Shown here: positions 18,076-26,916 of the stretch, in pieces
Layout of the letters: each line of letters begins with the position of its first letter
Numbering within the stretch: the first letter of the stretch is position 1
Assembly (NCBI RefSeq): GCF_020404765.1
Contig: NZ_JAIVEM010000006.1
Location: 186,001 to 250,000, forward strand
DNA from: Paenibacillus sp. BJ-4
GTDB lineage: Bacteria; Bacillota; Bacilli; Paenibacillales; Paenibacillaceae
Length of the DNA stretch: 64,000 nt
Direction of reading: 5' to 3'
Notes under the pieces: generated by a model
Database searches by the model: none
What the model saw: the letters and a program-made list of their open reading frames with translations, nothing else
Told to the model about the DNA's origin: nothing
Program-made: the position numbers and the translations under genes

Positions 18076-18117
18076 TTACAACAGGTGGAGAAGCATAATT
18101 AAAGGAGACGATGGGCA

Positions 18118-18750
18118 GTGGACCAACCATGGATTTATATTGTTCTGCTGGGCGTTGCAGCTGTTGTCTACGCCTGGCTGCTGCCTAAGCGTCAGCCGGA
18201 TCGGGGAACAGAAGAGGCCGTCGTCCAAAAGGTCGAGGCCACACTGGAGCAATATATGGCTGATATTGAAAGCGATAATGACGAGCTGATTGAACTCGTA
18301 TCTGGTATGAAGCAGGAACACGCAGTTAAGCAGGCGGCATTACAGGAGCAGGTGGCTGAGCTGCGGAACCGTATCGTCGAGCTTGAGCGACAGGCTGTGC
18401 TTGCTGCGGCCTCTGCTCAAGTGGAGTCTACATCTGAGGAAATACGCTATACAGGTATTTCTCAACAGGCAGCGGTCGCTTATGGTCAGTTCCACAGACC
18501 GCAATCTTCTATGTCCATACAAGAAGAGCCTCCTGTTTCAAACGCTCCCCTTGTAGCTGGTCATGACCAGACGGCGTTGCAAGAGCCTGAAACTGAACAG
18601 GAGCCAGAATCCATCCGTGATCGTTATCAAGAGCTGTTTGCGCTCTATGAGCAGGGGAAATCGGTGGATTACATAGCTAAGCAATCAGGTATCCAGCGGG
18701 GCGAGGTACAGCTCATATTGCAACTAGCAGAACGGGAGGATCTGAAGTGA
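18118..18750 (+). CDS. SwrB-like membrane-anchored coiled-coil protein
   Basis: A 210 aa protein with an N-terminal membrane anchor (IYIVLLGVAAVVYAWLLP), a Glu/Gln-rich coiled coil (about residues 30-100), a variable Pro/Glu linker and a C-terminal helix-turn-helix-like motif (LFALYEQGKSVDYIAKQSG, then GEVQLILQLAE). This layout and the position after sigD match B. subtilis SwrB (YlxL), which promotes flagellar type III gate activation and swarming. Similarity is by architecture and the C-terminal motif, so the assignment is tentative. GTG 18118 is the start, with AAGGAGACGATGGGC upstream. It overlaps the next gene by 4 bases. Confidence 0.7.
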   Translation: MDQPWIYIVLLGVAAVVYAWLLPKRQPDRGTEEAVVQKVEATLEQYMADIESDNDELIELVSGMKQEHAVKQAALQEQVAELRNRIVELERQAVLAAASAQVESTSEEIRYTGISQQAAVAYGQFHRPQSSMSIQEEPPVSNAPLVAGHDQTALQEPETEQEPESIRDRYQELFALYEQGKSVDYIAKQSGIQRGEVQLILQLAEREDLK

Positions 18751-19394
18751 TCAAAAATCGTTCATTTATGCTGGGTATGGGTACCGGACTTGTAACAGGC
18801 GCACTGCTGCTGCAACTGGCGATAATCGGTCAGGGACAATCGCAGCAATCCTCCATAGATCTGAAAAACATGACCCGTGAGCAATTGGAGAAAGCGGCAG
18901 CCGGATTAAATCTTCAGATCAGTGACAGTTCTGATCCGAAGATGACGGAAGATGAATGGCGAAATAAGGTGATCAAGGAAGGCAGCAAAACACCGACTGC
19001 ACCCCAAAAGGCAAAACCAGCCCAAACGCCAGCAACTCCAAAGGCACCTGCAAACAGCACACCTTCGGCTGCTTCAAAGCCTGCGGCCAGCAAGACTATA
19101 ACGAAAAATCCGGAACAGCCGCAAACGAAAGAATCTGGTGCTGCAACTACTCCAGATACCCCTAAGCAACCTGCTACTCCGCAAGTGCAATACAGCATTG
19201 CATCGGGGAGTAATTTGAGAAGTGTGGCATCTGGACTGGAAAAGGCGGGCGTTGTTTCGGATGCTAGTGCATTTGAGACTGCGGCTAAGGCTCAAAAAAT
19301 CAATACCAAAATTCGTACCGGTACCTACCAGTTTGTCAAAGGTGAGGATTTCGGTTCTATTATTACTAAAATTACGAAGAAGCCGTCCAACTGA
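18747..19394 (+). CDS. Membrane protein with MltG/YceG-like N-domain, end of fla/che operon
   Basis: A 215 aa protein that starts at GTG 18747, overlapping the previous stop. It has an N-terminal membrane helix (MLGMGTGLVTGALLLQLAII), a short conserved helical stretch (MTREQLEKAAAGL), a Pro/Ala/Lys/Thr-rich wall-spanning-type linker (residues 80-145), and a C-terminal domain with the pattern IASGSNLRSVASGLEKAGVV, then KIRTGTYQF. That domain resembles the LysM-like subdomain of the lytic transglycosylase MltG (YceG), but the catalytic transglycosylase part is absent. It may bind peptidoglycan or a partner. The operon terminator hairpin begins within its last codons. Confidence 0.75.
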   Translation: MIKNRSFMLGMGTGLVTGALLLQLAIIGQGQSQQSSIDLKNMTREQLEKAAAGLNLQISDSSDPKMTEDEWRNKVIKEGSKTPTAPQKAKPAQTPATPKAPANSTPSAASKPAASKTITKNPEQPQTKESGAATTPDTPKQPATPQVQYSIASGSNLRSVASGLEKAGVVSDASAFETAAKAQKINTKIRTGTYQFVKGEDFGSIITKITKKPSN

Positions 19395-19425
19395 CCAGTA
19401 CGGGAAGTGGACGGCTTTATTTTTT
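19380..19425 (+). terminator. Intrinsic terminator of the fla/che operon
   Basis: AGCCGTCCA (19381-19389) pairs with TGGACGGCT (19408-19416), an 9-bp perfect stem extended by flanking A-T pairs, followed by a T-rich tail (TTATTTTTT). The left arm includes the last codons and stop of the preceding gene. It separates the motility operon from rpsB. Confidence 0.85.
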
Positions 19426-19495
19426 GCTAAAAAGCTCGACAGATTGAAGTGAACGGGTCACTTTTGTATGGATTCAACTATTGTCGAAAAGTTAG

Positions 19496-19524
19496 TTGCA
19501 ACGATGCAAGTGTTATGGTATATT
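19496..19524 (+). promoter_or_regulatory. Sigma-A promoter of rpsB
   Basis: TTGCAA (19496-19501), a 17-base spacer and TATATT (19519-19524) make a good housekeeping promoter about 125 bases before rpsB. The transcript would carry a leader of about 115 bases, which includes a possible stem (GACG near 19528 with CGTC near 19548). The region 19395-19647 otherwise holds no gene. Confidence 0.75.
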
Positions 19525-19647
19525 AATTGACGGTGTTAAAAACGCACGTCGGTTAATTTCGTAAAGGGTGCTTTCAACAGAAAGTCTTTATGAAAAATGA
19601 TGTCGGCGGAGGACACACAAAAAACCAAACTTAGGAGGTGTGTGAAG

Positions 19648-20346
19648 ATGGCAGTAATCTCCATGAAACAGCTTTTGGAAGCTGGGGTTCACTTTGGTCA
19701 CCAAACACGTCGCTGGAACCCGAAAATGGATCGTTATATCTTCACTGAAAGAAACGGTATTTACATCATTGACTTGCAAAAGACAGTGAAAAAGGTTGAG
19801 GAAGCTTACAACTTCGTAAAAAGCATTGCAGCTGAGAATGGTACAATCCTGTTCGTAGGCACAAAGAAACAAGCGCAAGATTCTGTTAAAGAAGAAGCAG
19901 AACGCGCTGGTCAATTCTACATTAACCAACGTTGGTTGGGTGGAACGCTGACTAACTTTCAAACCATTCAAAAACGTATTGATCGTTTGAAACAGCTTGA
20001 ATCTTGGGAAGAGGACGGCACATTCGCAGTTCTTCCTAAAAAAGAAGTTATCATTCTTCGCAAAGAAAAAGATCGTCTTGAAAAATTCTTGGGCGGTATC
20101 AAGAACATGAAGGGTCTTCCAAGCGCCCTGTTCATCATTGATCCACGCAAAGAACGTATCGCGGTTGCTGAAGCTCGTAAATTGGGTATCCCAATTGTAG
20201 GTATCGTTGATACTAACTGTGATCCAGACGAAATCGACTATGTTATCCCAGGTAACGACGACGCGATTCGCGCTGTTAAATTGCTGACTGGTAAAATGGC
20301 TGATGCAGTTATGGAAGCAAACCAAGGCGAAGAAACTACAGCGTAA
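19648..20346 (+). CDS. rpsB: 30S ribosomal protein S2
   Basis: Ribosomal protein S2, 232 aa. ATG 19648 follows TAGGAGGTG at 8 bases and gives the standard N-terminus [20 protein letters not shown]; the upstream in-frame ATG lies in the leader. [29 protein letters not shown] and [20 protein letters not shown] are family hallmarks. It heads the rpsB-tsf-pyrH-frr run, and a terminator-like hairpin separates it from tsf. Confidence 0.99.
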   Translation: MAVISMKQLLEAGVHFGHQTRRWNPKMDRYIFTERNGIYIIDLQKTVKKVEEAYNFVKSIAAENGTILFVGTKKQAQDSVKEEAERAGQFYINQRWLGGTLTNFQTIQKRIDRLKQLESWEEDGTFAVLPKKEVIILRKEKDRLEKFLGGIKNMKGLPSALFIIDPRKERIAVAEARKLGIPIVGIVDTNCDPDEIDYVIPGNDDAIRAVKLLTGKMADAVMEANQGEETTA

Positions 20347-20382
20347 TATTTCCTTTAGGAAATACCTATATGAATTAAATGA

Positions 20383-20427
20383 AAAGGGTGGTTGGCAGGT
20401 GGATAACCTCTCACTACCCTTTTTTTA
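20383..20427 (+). terminator. Hairpin with T-tract between rpsB and tsf
   Basis: AAGGGTGGT (about 20384-20392) pairs with ACTACCCTT (about 20413-20421) with one G-U pair, followed by seven T. It looks like a partial terminator or processing hairpin that could set rpsB above tsf expression. No separate promoter for tsf is obvious in the 50 bases that follow. Confidence 0.7.
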
Positions 20428-20476
20428 AGGAATAAATTGTGTATACCACTGAAAACCAAATTTGGAGGGAAATAAT

Positions 20477-21127
20477 ATGGCAGTTAATGCTAGCGCAGTA
20501 AAAGAGCTTCGTGAAAAAACAGGCGCAGGAATGCTGGATTGTAAAAAAGCGCTTGAAGAAGCGAATGGTGATTTGACAAAAGCGGTTGAAGTTCTGCGCG
20601 AAAAAGGACTTGCAGCTGCAGCCAACAAAGCAGGTCGTATTGCTACTGAAGGCGTTGTCGAGTCCTACATCCATGCAGGCGGCCGTATCGGCGTACTGGT
20701 AGAAGTAAACTGCGAAACAGACTTCGTAGCTAAAACAGACCAGTTCAAAGATTTTGTGCGCGACATCGCAATGCATATCGCTGCATCGAACCCTCGTTAT
20801 GTTCGTCGTGAAGAAGTGCCACAGGAAGAGATTGAAAAAGAAAAAGAAATCCTGAAAGCACAAGCTTTGAACGAAGGTAAGCCAGAAAAAATCGTTGAAA
20901 AAATGGTTGAAGGCCGCATCGGTAAATTCTACGAAGAATTCTGCTTGCTAGAGCAATCTTTCATCAAAGATCCAGACAAAACAATCTCCACACTTATCAA
21001 CGAGAAAATCAGTACGATTGGTGAAAACATCTCCTTGCGTCGCTTTGTTCGTTTTGAGCTGGGTGAAGGTCTGGAGAAAAAAGAAGACAACTTCTACGAA
21101 GAAGTTATGTCTCAAGTAAAACAATAA
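20477..21127 (+). CDS. tsf: Elongation factor Ts
   Basis: Nucleotide exchange factor for EF-Tu, 216 aa. ATG 20477 follows GGAGGG by 7 bases and gives [26 protein letters not shown], the conserved EF-Tu-contacting N-terminal UBA-type domain. [16 protein letters not shown] is the other signature. The rpsB-tsf pair is nearly universal. Confidence 0.99.
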   Translation: MAVNASAVKELREKTGAGMLDCKKALEEANGDLTKAVEVLREKGLAAAANKAGRIATEGVVESYIHAGGRIGVLVEVNCETDFVAKTDQFKDFVRDIAMHIAASNPRYVRREEVPQEEIEKEKEILKAQALNEGKPEKIVEKMVEGRIGKFYEEFCLLEQSFIKDPDKTISTLINEKISTIGENISLRRFVRFELGEGLEKKEDNFYEEVMSQVKQ

Positions 21128-21167
21128 TTACCAGTGAACGGTAATTGAATATGGGGAAAACGGAAAT

Positions 21168-21214
21168 GGAACACATCGGTGTTCCTTTTCTTGCAACAGG
21201 ACACTTATCCTGTT
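21168..21214 (+). terminator. Tandem hairpins between tsf and pyrH
   Basis: GGAACAC-ATCG-GTGTTCC (21168-21185) is a perfect 7-bp hairpin followed by TTTTCTT. A second, AACAGGA-CACTTA-TCCTGTT (21195-21214), follows 9 bases later. The first looks like a weak intrinsic terminator; the second lies upstream of the pyrH ribosome site (21236). Attenuation between tsf and pyrH is possible. Confidence 0.6.
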
Positions 21215-21227
21215 ACATAAAATATAA

Positions 21228-21976
<749 letters not shown>

Positions 21977-21977
<1 letters not shown>

Positions 21978-22531
21978 TGCCACAATCCGTGAAAAAAAGC
22001 GCAGAAGAGCGCATGCAAAAAGCAATTCAGGCATTGCAACGTGATCTTTCATCTTTGCGTGCAGGGCGAGCGACACCAGCTTTACTGGACCGTGTGCAGG
22101 TTGAGTATTACGGCGCAATGACTCCAGTCAACCAACTGGCGAACGTAAACACACCTGACAGTCGGACCTTGATGATTCAGCCTTGGGACAAATCCTCCTT
22201 GGCAGACATCGAGCGTGCTATCCAAAAATCCGATCTGGGTTTGACGCCTTCGAATGATGGAAATACCATCCGTCTGAGCATTCCTGCTTTGACAGAGGAG
22301 CGCAGAACTGAACTGGTGAAGATGACGAAAAAGAACGGTGAAGAAGCGAAGATCGCTATTCGTAACATCCGCCGCGATGCAAATGATGATATCAAAAAAA
22401 TGGAGAAAAGTGATATTTCCGAGGACGAATCTCGTAAACATCAGGAAGATATCCAGAAAACGACCGATAAATATATCGCTGAAGTGGATAGAGTTTTAGC
22501 TGCAAAAGAAAAAGAAATTATGGAAGTCTAA
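21977..22531 (+). CDS. frr: Ribosome recycling factor
   Basis: Splits post-termination ribosomes with EF-G. 184 aa, the usual length. Signatures are [43 protein letters not shown] and [11 protein letters not shown]. The ATG overlaps the pyrH stop by one base with AAGGGAG upstream. Confidence 0.98.
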
Positions 22532-22542
22532 AAGAATGGCAG

Positions 22543-22572
22543 CCCCTCCCTTACGGTGGGGTTTGTCTCTTT
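22543..22572 (+). terminator. Possible terminator after frr
   Basis: CCCCTCC (22543 onward) pairs with GGTGGGG (about 22555-22561) with one mismatch, and a T-rich tail (TTTGTCTCTTTT) follows. It would be a modest terminator between frr and uppS. Confidence 0.5.
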
Positions 22573-22615
22573 TCAAGCCTGAGGCACATTTTCAGAGAAT
22601 GCTGGAGGAACTGGA

Positions 22616-23383
22616 ATGATCAAACGGGTTCGGTCTTGGTGGAACAGGGAACAAAATCAGCAAACACCGGCCATTTCAAAAGACAATATTCCGCAGCATG
22701 TTGCTGTCATCATGGATGGAAACGGCAGATGGGCCAAACGGATTGGAATGCCGCGGATTGTAGGGCATCAAAATGGAATGAAGGCAGTGAAGCGCACAGC
22801 AATTGCGGCGGACGAACTGGGCATTAAGTATTTGACTATGTTTGCTTTTTCGACTGAAAATTGGACGCGTCCAAAGGACGAAGTTGATTTTCTAATGCGG
22901 CTGCCACAGGAATTTCTGGCTATTGAGCTGGATGAGCTCATTGAAAAAAATGTGCAGGTACGTATGATGGGAAACAAGGAACATCTACCTTCTCATACCG
23001 TTGATGCGCTGACTGAAGCGATTCGACGAACCGAAAATAATACCGGACTTGTTCTTAATTTTGCATTAAATTATGGAAGTCGGCTGGAAATCACGGAATG
23101 CATGCAAACGCTGGGACGTCAAATTGAGAGCGGGAAGCTCAAATCAGAAGATATAACGCCCGATATGATCGGCAACACTTTGCTTTCCAGTGATATGCCA
23201 GACCCTGATTTACTGATTCGCACAAGTGGTGAGCTTAGACTCAGTAATTTTATGCTCTGGCAACTTGCTTATAGTGAGTTATGGTTTACTGATATTTATT
23301 GGCCTGAATTTAAAAAAGAACACTTATACGAAGCAGTGATCGAATATCAGCAAAGATCAAGACGGTATGGCGGACTGAAGTAA
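22616..23383 (+). CDS. uppS: Undecaprenyl diphosphate synthase
   Basis: cis-prenyltransferase that makes the C55 lipid carrier for cell-wall synthesis. 255 aa. The catalytic Asp is D34 in VAVIMDGNGRWAKRIG, followed by GHQNGMKAVK, LTMFAFSTENWTRP and the C-terminal DLLIRTSGELRLSNFMLWQ and ELWFTDIYWPEF. GGAGGA lies 7 bases before the ATG. It heads an envelope/isoprenoid group with cdsA and dxr. Confidence 0.98.
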   Translation: MIKRVRSWWNREQNQQTPAISKDNIPQHVAVIMDGNGRWAKRIGMPRIVGHQNGMKAVKRTAIAADELGIKYLTMFAFSTENWTRPKDEVDFLMRLPQEFLAIELDELIEKNVQVRMMGNKEHLPSHTVDALTEAIRRTENNTGLVLNFALNYGSRLEITECMQTLGRQIESGKLKSEDITPDMIGNTLLSSDMPDPDLLIRTSGELRLSNFMLWQLAYSELWFTDIYWPEFKKEHLYEAVIEYQQRSRRYGGLK

Positions 23384-23400
23384 ATGGAGGATGAAAGCCG

Positions 23401-24192
23401 TTGAGACAGAGATTAATTACCGGTATTCTGGCAGGCGTATTCTTTTTGGCGATGGTCCTGTGGGGCGGCTTGGCCTACCATTTGCTTATTTTGGCAATGG
23501 CCCTTATCGGATTTTATGAGTTCGCACGAATGACGCAGGTATCTCCTTTTGGGGGTACGGCACTACTTGGGTACGTGAGCATAATGGCTTTTGTATTCCC
23601 TTATCAACCTTTGGGTGTACATTCACCACTACCCTTTGCCAGCATGCTTTGGCTGCTAATGATAGCCTTCATGATCATTACAGTAGGAACAAAAAACAAA
23701 ATCCCTATTCAAACGGTAGCTATGCTATTCCTTGGTACCGTTTATATAGGTTTTGGGTTTTCGTATATTGCGGAATCACGTCATATGGAACATGGGCTGT
23801 TATGGACTTTTTTATTGCTGGCTTGTATATGGGCAAGTGATGCAGGGGCCTATTTTGTAGGTAAAATGGCAGGAAAGACGAAGCTATGGCCTGCGATTAG
23901 TCCGAACAAAACGGTCGAAGGATCCATCGGCGGGATTGTTTTAGCACTGGTTATAGCTCTGCTATTCGCCGGATTGTCAGGAGGATTGCTGCCGTGGTCC
24001 AAAGCTTTCGGAATTGGCTTGGCTTGTGCGGTTGTGGGGCAACTGGGTGATTTGGTACAATCTGCGTATAAACGAGTGTACGGCATTAAAGATTCCGGTA
24101 ATCTGCTGCCAGGACACGGCGGGATATTAGACCGCTGCGACAGCTGGATTGTCGTTTTTCCATTTGTACATATGCTGATGCTGCTTCCATGA
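23401..24192 (+). CDS. cdsA: Phosphatidate cytidylyltransferase
   Basis: Makes CDP-diacylglycerol from phosphatidic acid and CTP for phospholipid synthesis. 263 aa with about seven membrane segments. The CdsA signature is visible at the C-terminus (QSAYKRVYGIKDSGNLLPGH, then GGILDRCDSW), as is WASDAGAYFVGK. Start is TTG 23401, 10 bases after GGAGGA; it begins 17 bases after uppS. Confidence 0.97.
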   Translation: MRQRLITGILAGVFFLAMVLWGGLAYHLLILAMALIGFYEFARMTQVSPFGGTALLGYVSIMAFVFPYQPLGVHSPLPFASMLWLLMIAFMIITVGTKNKIPIQTVAMLFLGTVYIGFGFSYIAESRHMEHGLLWTFLLLACIWASDAGAYFVGKMAGKTKLWPAISPNKTVEGSIGGIVLALVIALLFAGLSGGLLPWSKAFGIGLACAVVGQLGDLVQSAYKRVYGIKDSGNLLPGHGGILDRCDSWIVVFPFVHMLMLLP

Positions 24193-24344
24193 AATTTACC
24201 TGGTGATTATTAGTTTATGCTCAGGATTAATCTCTATGCTGCTCACACCGCGTCATTCGAAGCATGAAACCATAGCATAGCTGCCCTGAATAACAAACAA
24301 TGAGCTCCTGGATAAAAGGGATTTTCTGGATAGGAAGGTGCATC

Positions 24345-25484
24345 ATGAAAAAAATTACGGTACTCGGTTCAACTGGATCTATTGGAACACAAACGCTGGA
24401 TGTGGTATCCATGCACCCGGATCAGTTTGTTGTTGAGGCTTTGGCGGGTGGTTCTAATATAAAGCTGCTTGCTGAACAGGCGCATCTCTATCAACCTAAA
24501 AAAGTATCAGTCGGCACCAAGCAACTGGCGGAGGAAATTCGTCCTTTACTGCCACCCGGCGTGGAATTGCATTGGGGAAATGAAGGACTCGTTGAGCTGG
24601 CTGCAAACACAGAGGCAGATATGGTTGTGACGGCTGTAATGGGCAGTGTCGGATTGCACTCCACGCTGGCCGCGATTGAGGCTGGAAAACAGATCGGATT
24701 GGCTAATAAGGAAACACTGGTTACTGCCGGTCATCTGGTCACAGAGCGAGCTCGGGCGAAAGGAGTGCCGTTGCTGCCGATTGACAGTGAGCATTCAGCT
24801 ATTTTCCAATGCTTGAATGGTGAGCGCATGAAAGATGTGGCACATATCACCCTCACGGCATCGGGTGGTTCTTTCAGAGATTTGACAAGAGAACAGCTTC
24901 GTGCAGTTACGGTGGAAGACGCACTCAAGCATCCCAATTGGTCGATGGGCGCTAAAATTACGATTGATTCAGCAACGATGGTAAACAAAGGGCTGGAGGT
25001 CATAGAGGCTCACTGGCTGTTTGGGCTTGATTATGAGCAAATTCACGTGTTGCTTCATCCGGAAAGCATCATTCATTCCTATGTGGAGTTTCAGGATACG
25101 AGCATTGTTGCCCAACTGGGGAATCCGGACATGAGAGTGCCCATTCAGTATGCTTTGACTTACCCTGAGCGGATGAAATCCCCGGCGAAGCCGCTGTCAC
25201 TGGCGGAGGTGGGTAAGCTCCATTTTAAGGAAATGGACTTTAATCGTTTTCCTTGTTTAAGGCTTGCCTTCGAATGTGGTAAAATGGGTGGTACAGCACC
25301 AACCGCATTTAATGCAGCTAATGAGATTGCTGTTGCCCGTTTTCTGCGTGGAGAAATTTCTTTTCTGCATATTGAGGCTATTATTGAACGTGTGCTGGAG
25401 CGACATGTCAATGTGGCTAACCCTGACCTGTCTGTGATTGAAGCCTGTGATCGTGAGACTCGCAGCCTAGCTGCCGGGCTATAA
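24345..25484 (+). CDS. dxr: 1-deoxy-D-xylulose 5-phosphate reductoisomerase
   Basis: Converts DXP to MEP with NADPH, the committed step of the non-mevalonate isoprenoid pathway that feeds uppS. 379 aa from ATG 24345, chosen because AGGAAGGTG lies 5 bases upstream and the product begins [19 protein letters not shown]; an in-frame ATG 24300 would add 15 unconserved residues. The metal/substrate site is seen in [14 protein letters not shown] and LTASGGSF. The 152 bases before it hold no gene, only a long-range CTATGCT/AGCATAG inverted pair (24234-24240, 24274-24280). Confidence 0.97.
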   Translation: MKKITVLGSTGSIGTQTLDVVSMHPDQFVVEALAGGSNIKLLAEQAHLYQPKKVSVGTKQLAEEIRPLLPPGVELHWGNEGLVELAANTEADMVVTAVMGSVGLHSTLAAIEAGKQIGLANKETLVTAGHLVTERARAKGVPLLPIDSEHSAIFQCLNGERMKDVAHITLTASGGSFRDLTREQLRAVTVEDALKHPNWSMGAKITIDSATMVNKGLEVIEAHWLFGLDYEQIHVLLHPESIIHSYVEFQDTSIVAQLGNPDMRVPIQYALTYPERMKSPAKPLSLAEVGKLHFKEMDFNRFPCLRLAFECGKMGGTAPTAFNAANEIAVARFLRGEISFLHIEAIIERVLERHVNVANPDLSVIEACDRETRSLAAGL

Positions 25485-25593
25485 GACTGACTTGGGGTTG
25501 GAGAAGCGAAATGTGATTCTCTTGTACAGGATTGGAGAATAATGATAATCTAGGAAGACAAACTCGATCTCATTGAAAGGGGAACGGAAACGA

Positions 25594-26865
25594 TTGGAGA
25601 CGATTCAAATAGTGTTGATGACGGTGCTCATGTTTTTCGTCATAGTGACGGTGCATGAATGGGGGCATTATTATTTTGCCAAACGCGCCGGGATTCTGGT
25701 ACGGGAGTTTGCGATCGGTTTCGGTCCGAAACTGTTTTCTTATAAAAGAAACGAGACGCGATTTACGCTACGTTTGTTGCCTTTCGGTGGTTTTGCCCGC
25801 ATGGCAGGAGAAGATCCGGAGGTCAATGAAATTGAAGCCGGACAAACGATTGCTGTACGCGTAACGGACGGTGTCGTTAAAACCATTTATCTGGATCAAT
25901 TGGATAACCGTAAAAATGTGGTGCGCGGCGAAGTGTTGGATATTGATCTGGAGCAGGCGCTGACTGTAAAATTGGATGTGGATGGCGAAGATCAGCAATA
26001 CACTGTACACCCGCAAGCGATGATGGTAACCAAAGGACAATCCATTCAAATTGCTCCGAAGGATCGGCAGTATGGCAGCAAAACGGTGGGACAGCGTGCG
26101 ATGGCTATTTTTGCTGGGCCACTGATGAATTTTATTCTTGCTTTTATTCTGTTTGGTCTGCATATCCAAATGGTCGGGATACAAGTGGAAAACCCTACTT
26201 ATGTTCAAATTAGTGAAATTACAGCGGGGATGCCTGCTGCTGAGGCTGATTTGCATAAGGGAGATATCATTGAATCGGTTAATGGTACTGCAATTGGTGC
26301 GAATGTTGAAAATTTGATCAAGCTGATTGCTGATTCTCAAGACAAGCCGATGAAGTGGAAGGTTCGCCGGGATAATCAAACATTCGATCTCACTATAACA
26401 CCTCGTGCAATGGAGGGGCAAAAGGGCGGCAAAGTAGGTATCGTGCCTGAACTTCCAAAGCGTCAGGCAGGTGTTGGAGAGACGTTTAAATTTGCCGGAC
26501 AATCCATGGTAAGAACGACCGATATTATTTTCCAAGGATTTAGCCAGCTCATTCAACGCTTTTCTATTAATGATCTGGGCGGTCCAGTCCGTACTTTTGA
26601 AGTGACGGGAAAAATTGCCAAGCAGGGCATTGAGCAGTTAACGTATTGGACTGCTATCATGAGTCTCTATTTGGGGATATTTAATTTGTTGCCGATACCA
26701 GCACTGGATGGTAGCAGACTTGTGTTCCTCGGTGTGGAAGCGGTAAGAGGACGTCCCATTGATCCGGGTAGAGAGGGAATGGTCCATTTTGTTGGTTTTG
26801 CTATGCTATTCCTGCTTATGATCGCGGTCACGTACAACGATATTTTACGCTTAATTAATGGTTAA
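25594..26865 (+). CDS. rseP: Site-2 protease RseP/RasP
   Basis: Intramembrane zinc metalloprotease that cuts anti-sigma factors and signal peptides. I place the start at TTG 25594, about 9 bases after AAAGGGGAAC, so that the first membrane helix leads into the zinc site H21-E22-W-G-H25, matching the Bacillus protein; TTG 25573 would precede the ribosome site. Further features are VREFAIGFGPKLFSY, LLPFGGFARMAGEDPE, one PDZ domain (about 205-275) and the C-terminal NLLPIPALDGSRL. 423 aa. The gene is followed by proS after 51 bases. Confidence 0.96.
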   Translation: METIQIVLMTVLMFFVIVTVHEWGHYYFAKRAGILVREFAIGFGPKLFSYKRNETRFTLRLLPFGGFARMAGEDPEVNEIEAGQTIAVRVTDGVVKTIYLDQLDNRKNVVRGEVLDIDLEQALTVKLDVDGEDQQYTVHPQAMMVTKGQSIQIAPKDRQYGSKTVGQRAMAIFAGPLMNFILAFILFGLHIQMVGIQVENPTYVQISEITAGMPAAEADLHKGDIIESVNGTAIGANVENLIKLIADSQDKPMKWKVRRDNQTFDLTITPRAMEGQKGGKVGIVPELPKRQAGVGETFKFAGQSMVRTTDIIFQGFSQLIQRFSINDLGGPVRTFEVTGKIAKQGIEQLTYWTAIMSLYLGIFNLLPIPALDGSRLVFLGVEAVRGRPIDPGREGMVHFVGFAMLFLLMIAVTYNDILRLING

Positions 26866-26916
26866 TTAGAGGCGGACTTATATAAAAACGGTCTGTATGG
26901 GAGGACATGCATTTCT

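Noticed and set aside
19588..20325. 245-codon open frame on the - strand covering rpsB
   Set aside because: Complementary shadow of ribosomal protein S2 with codon bias that removes antisense stops.
25768..26556. 262-codon open frame on the - strand inside rseP
   Set aside because: It is antisense to a clear rseP with intact motifs, has no recognisable domains, and its composition is what the complementary frame of a membrane protein gives.
26866..26916. T-box riboswitch before proS
   Set aside because: The gap after rseP is 51 bases, far too short for a T-box, and no T-box sequence is visible.
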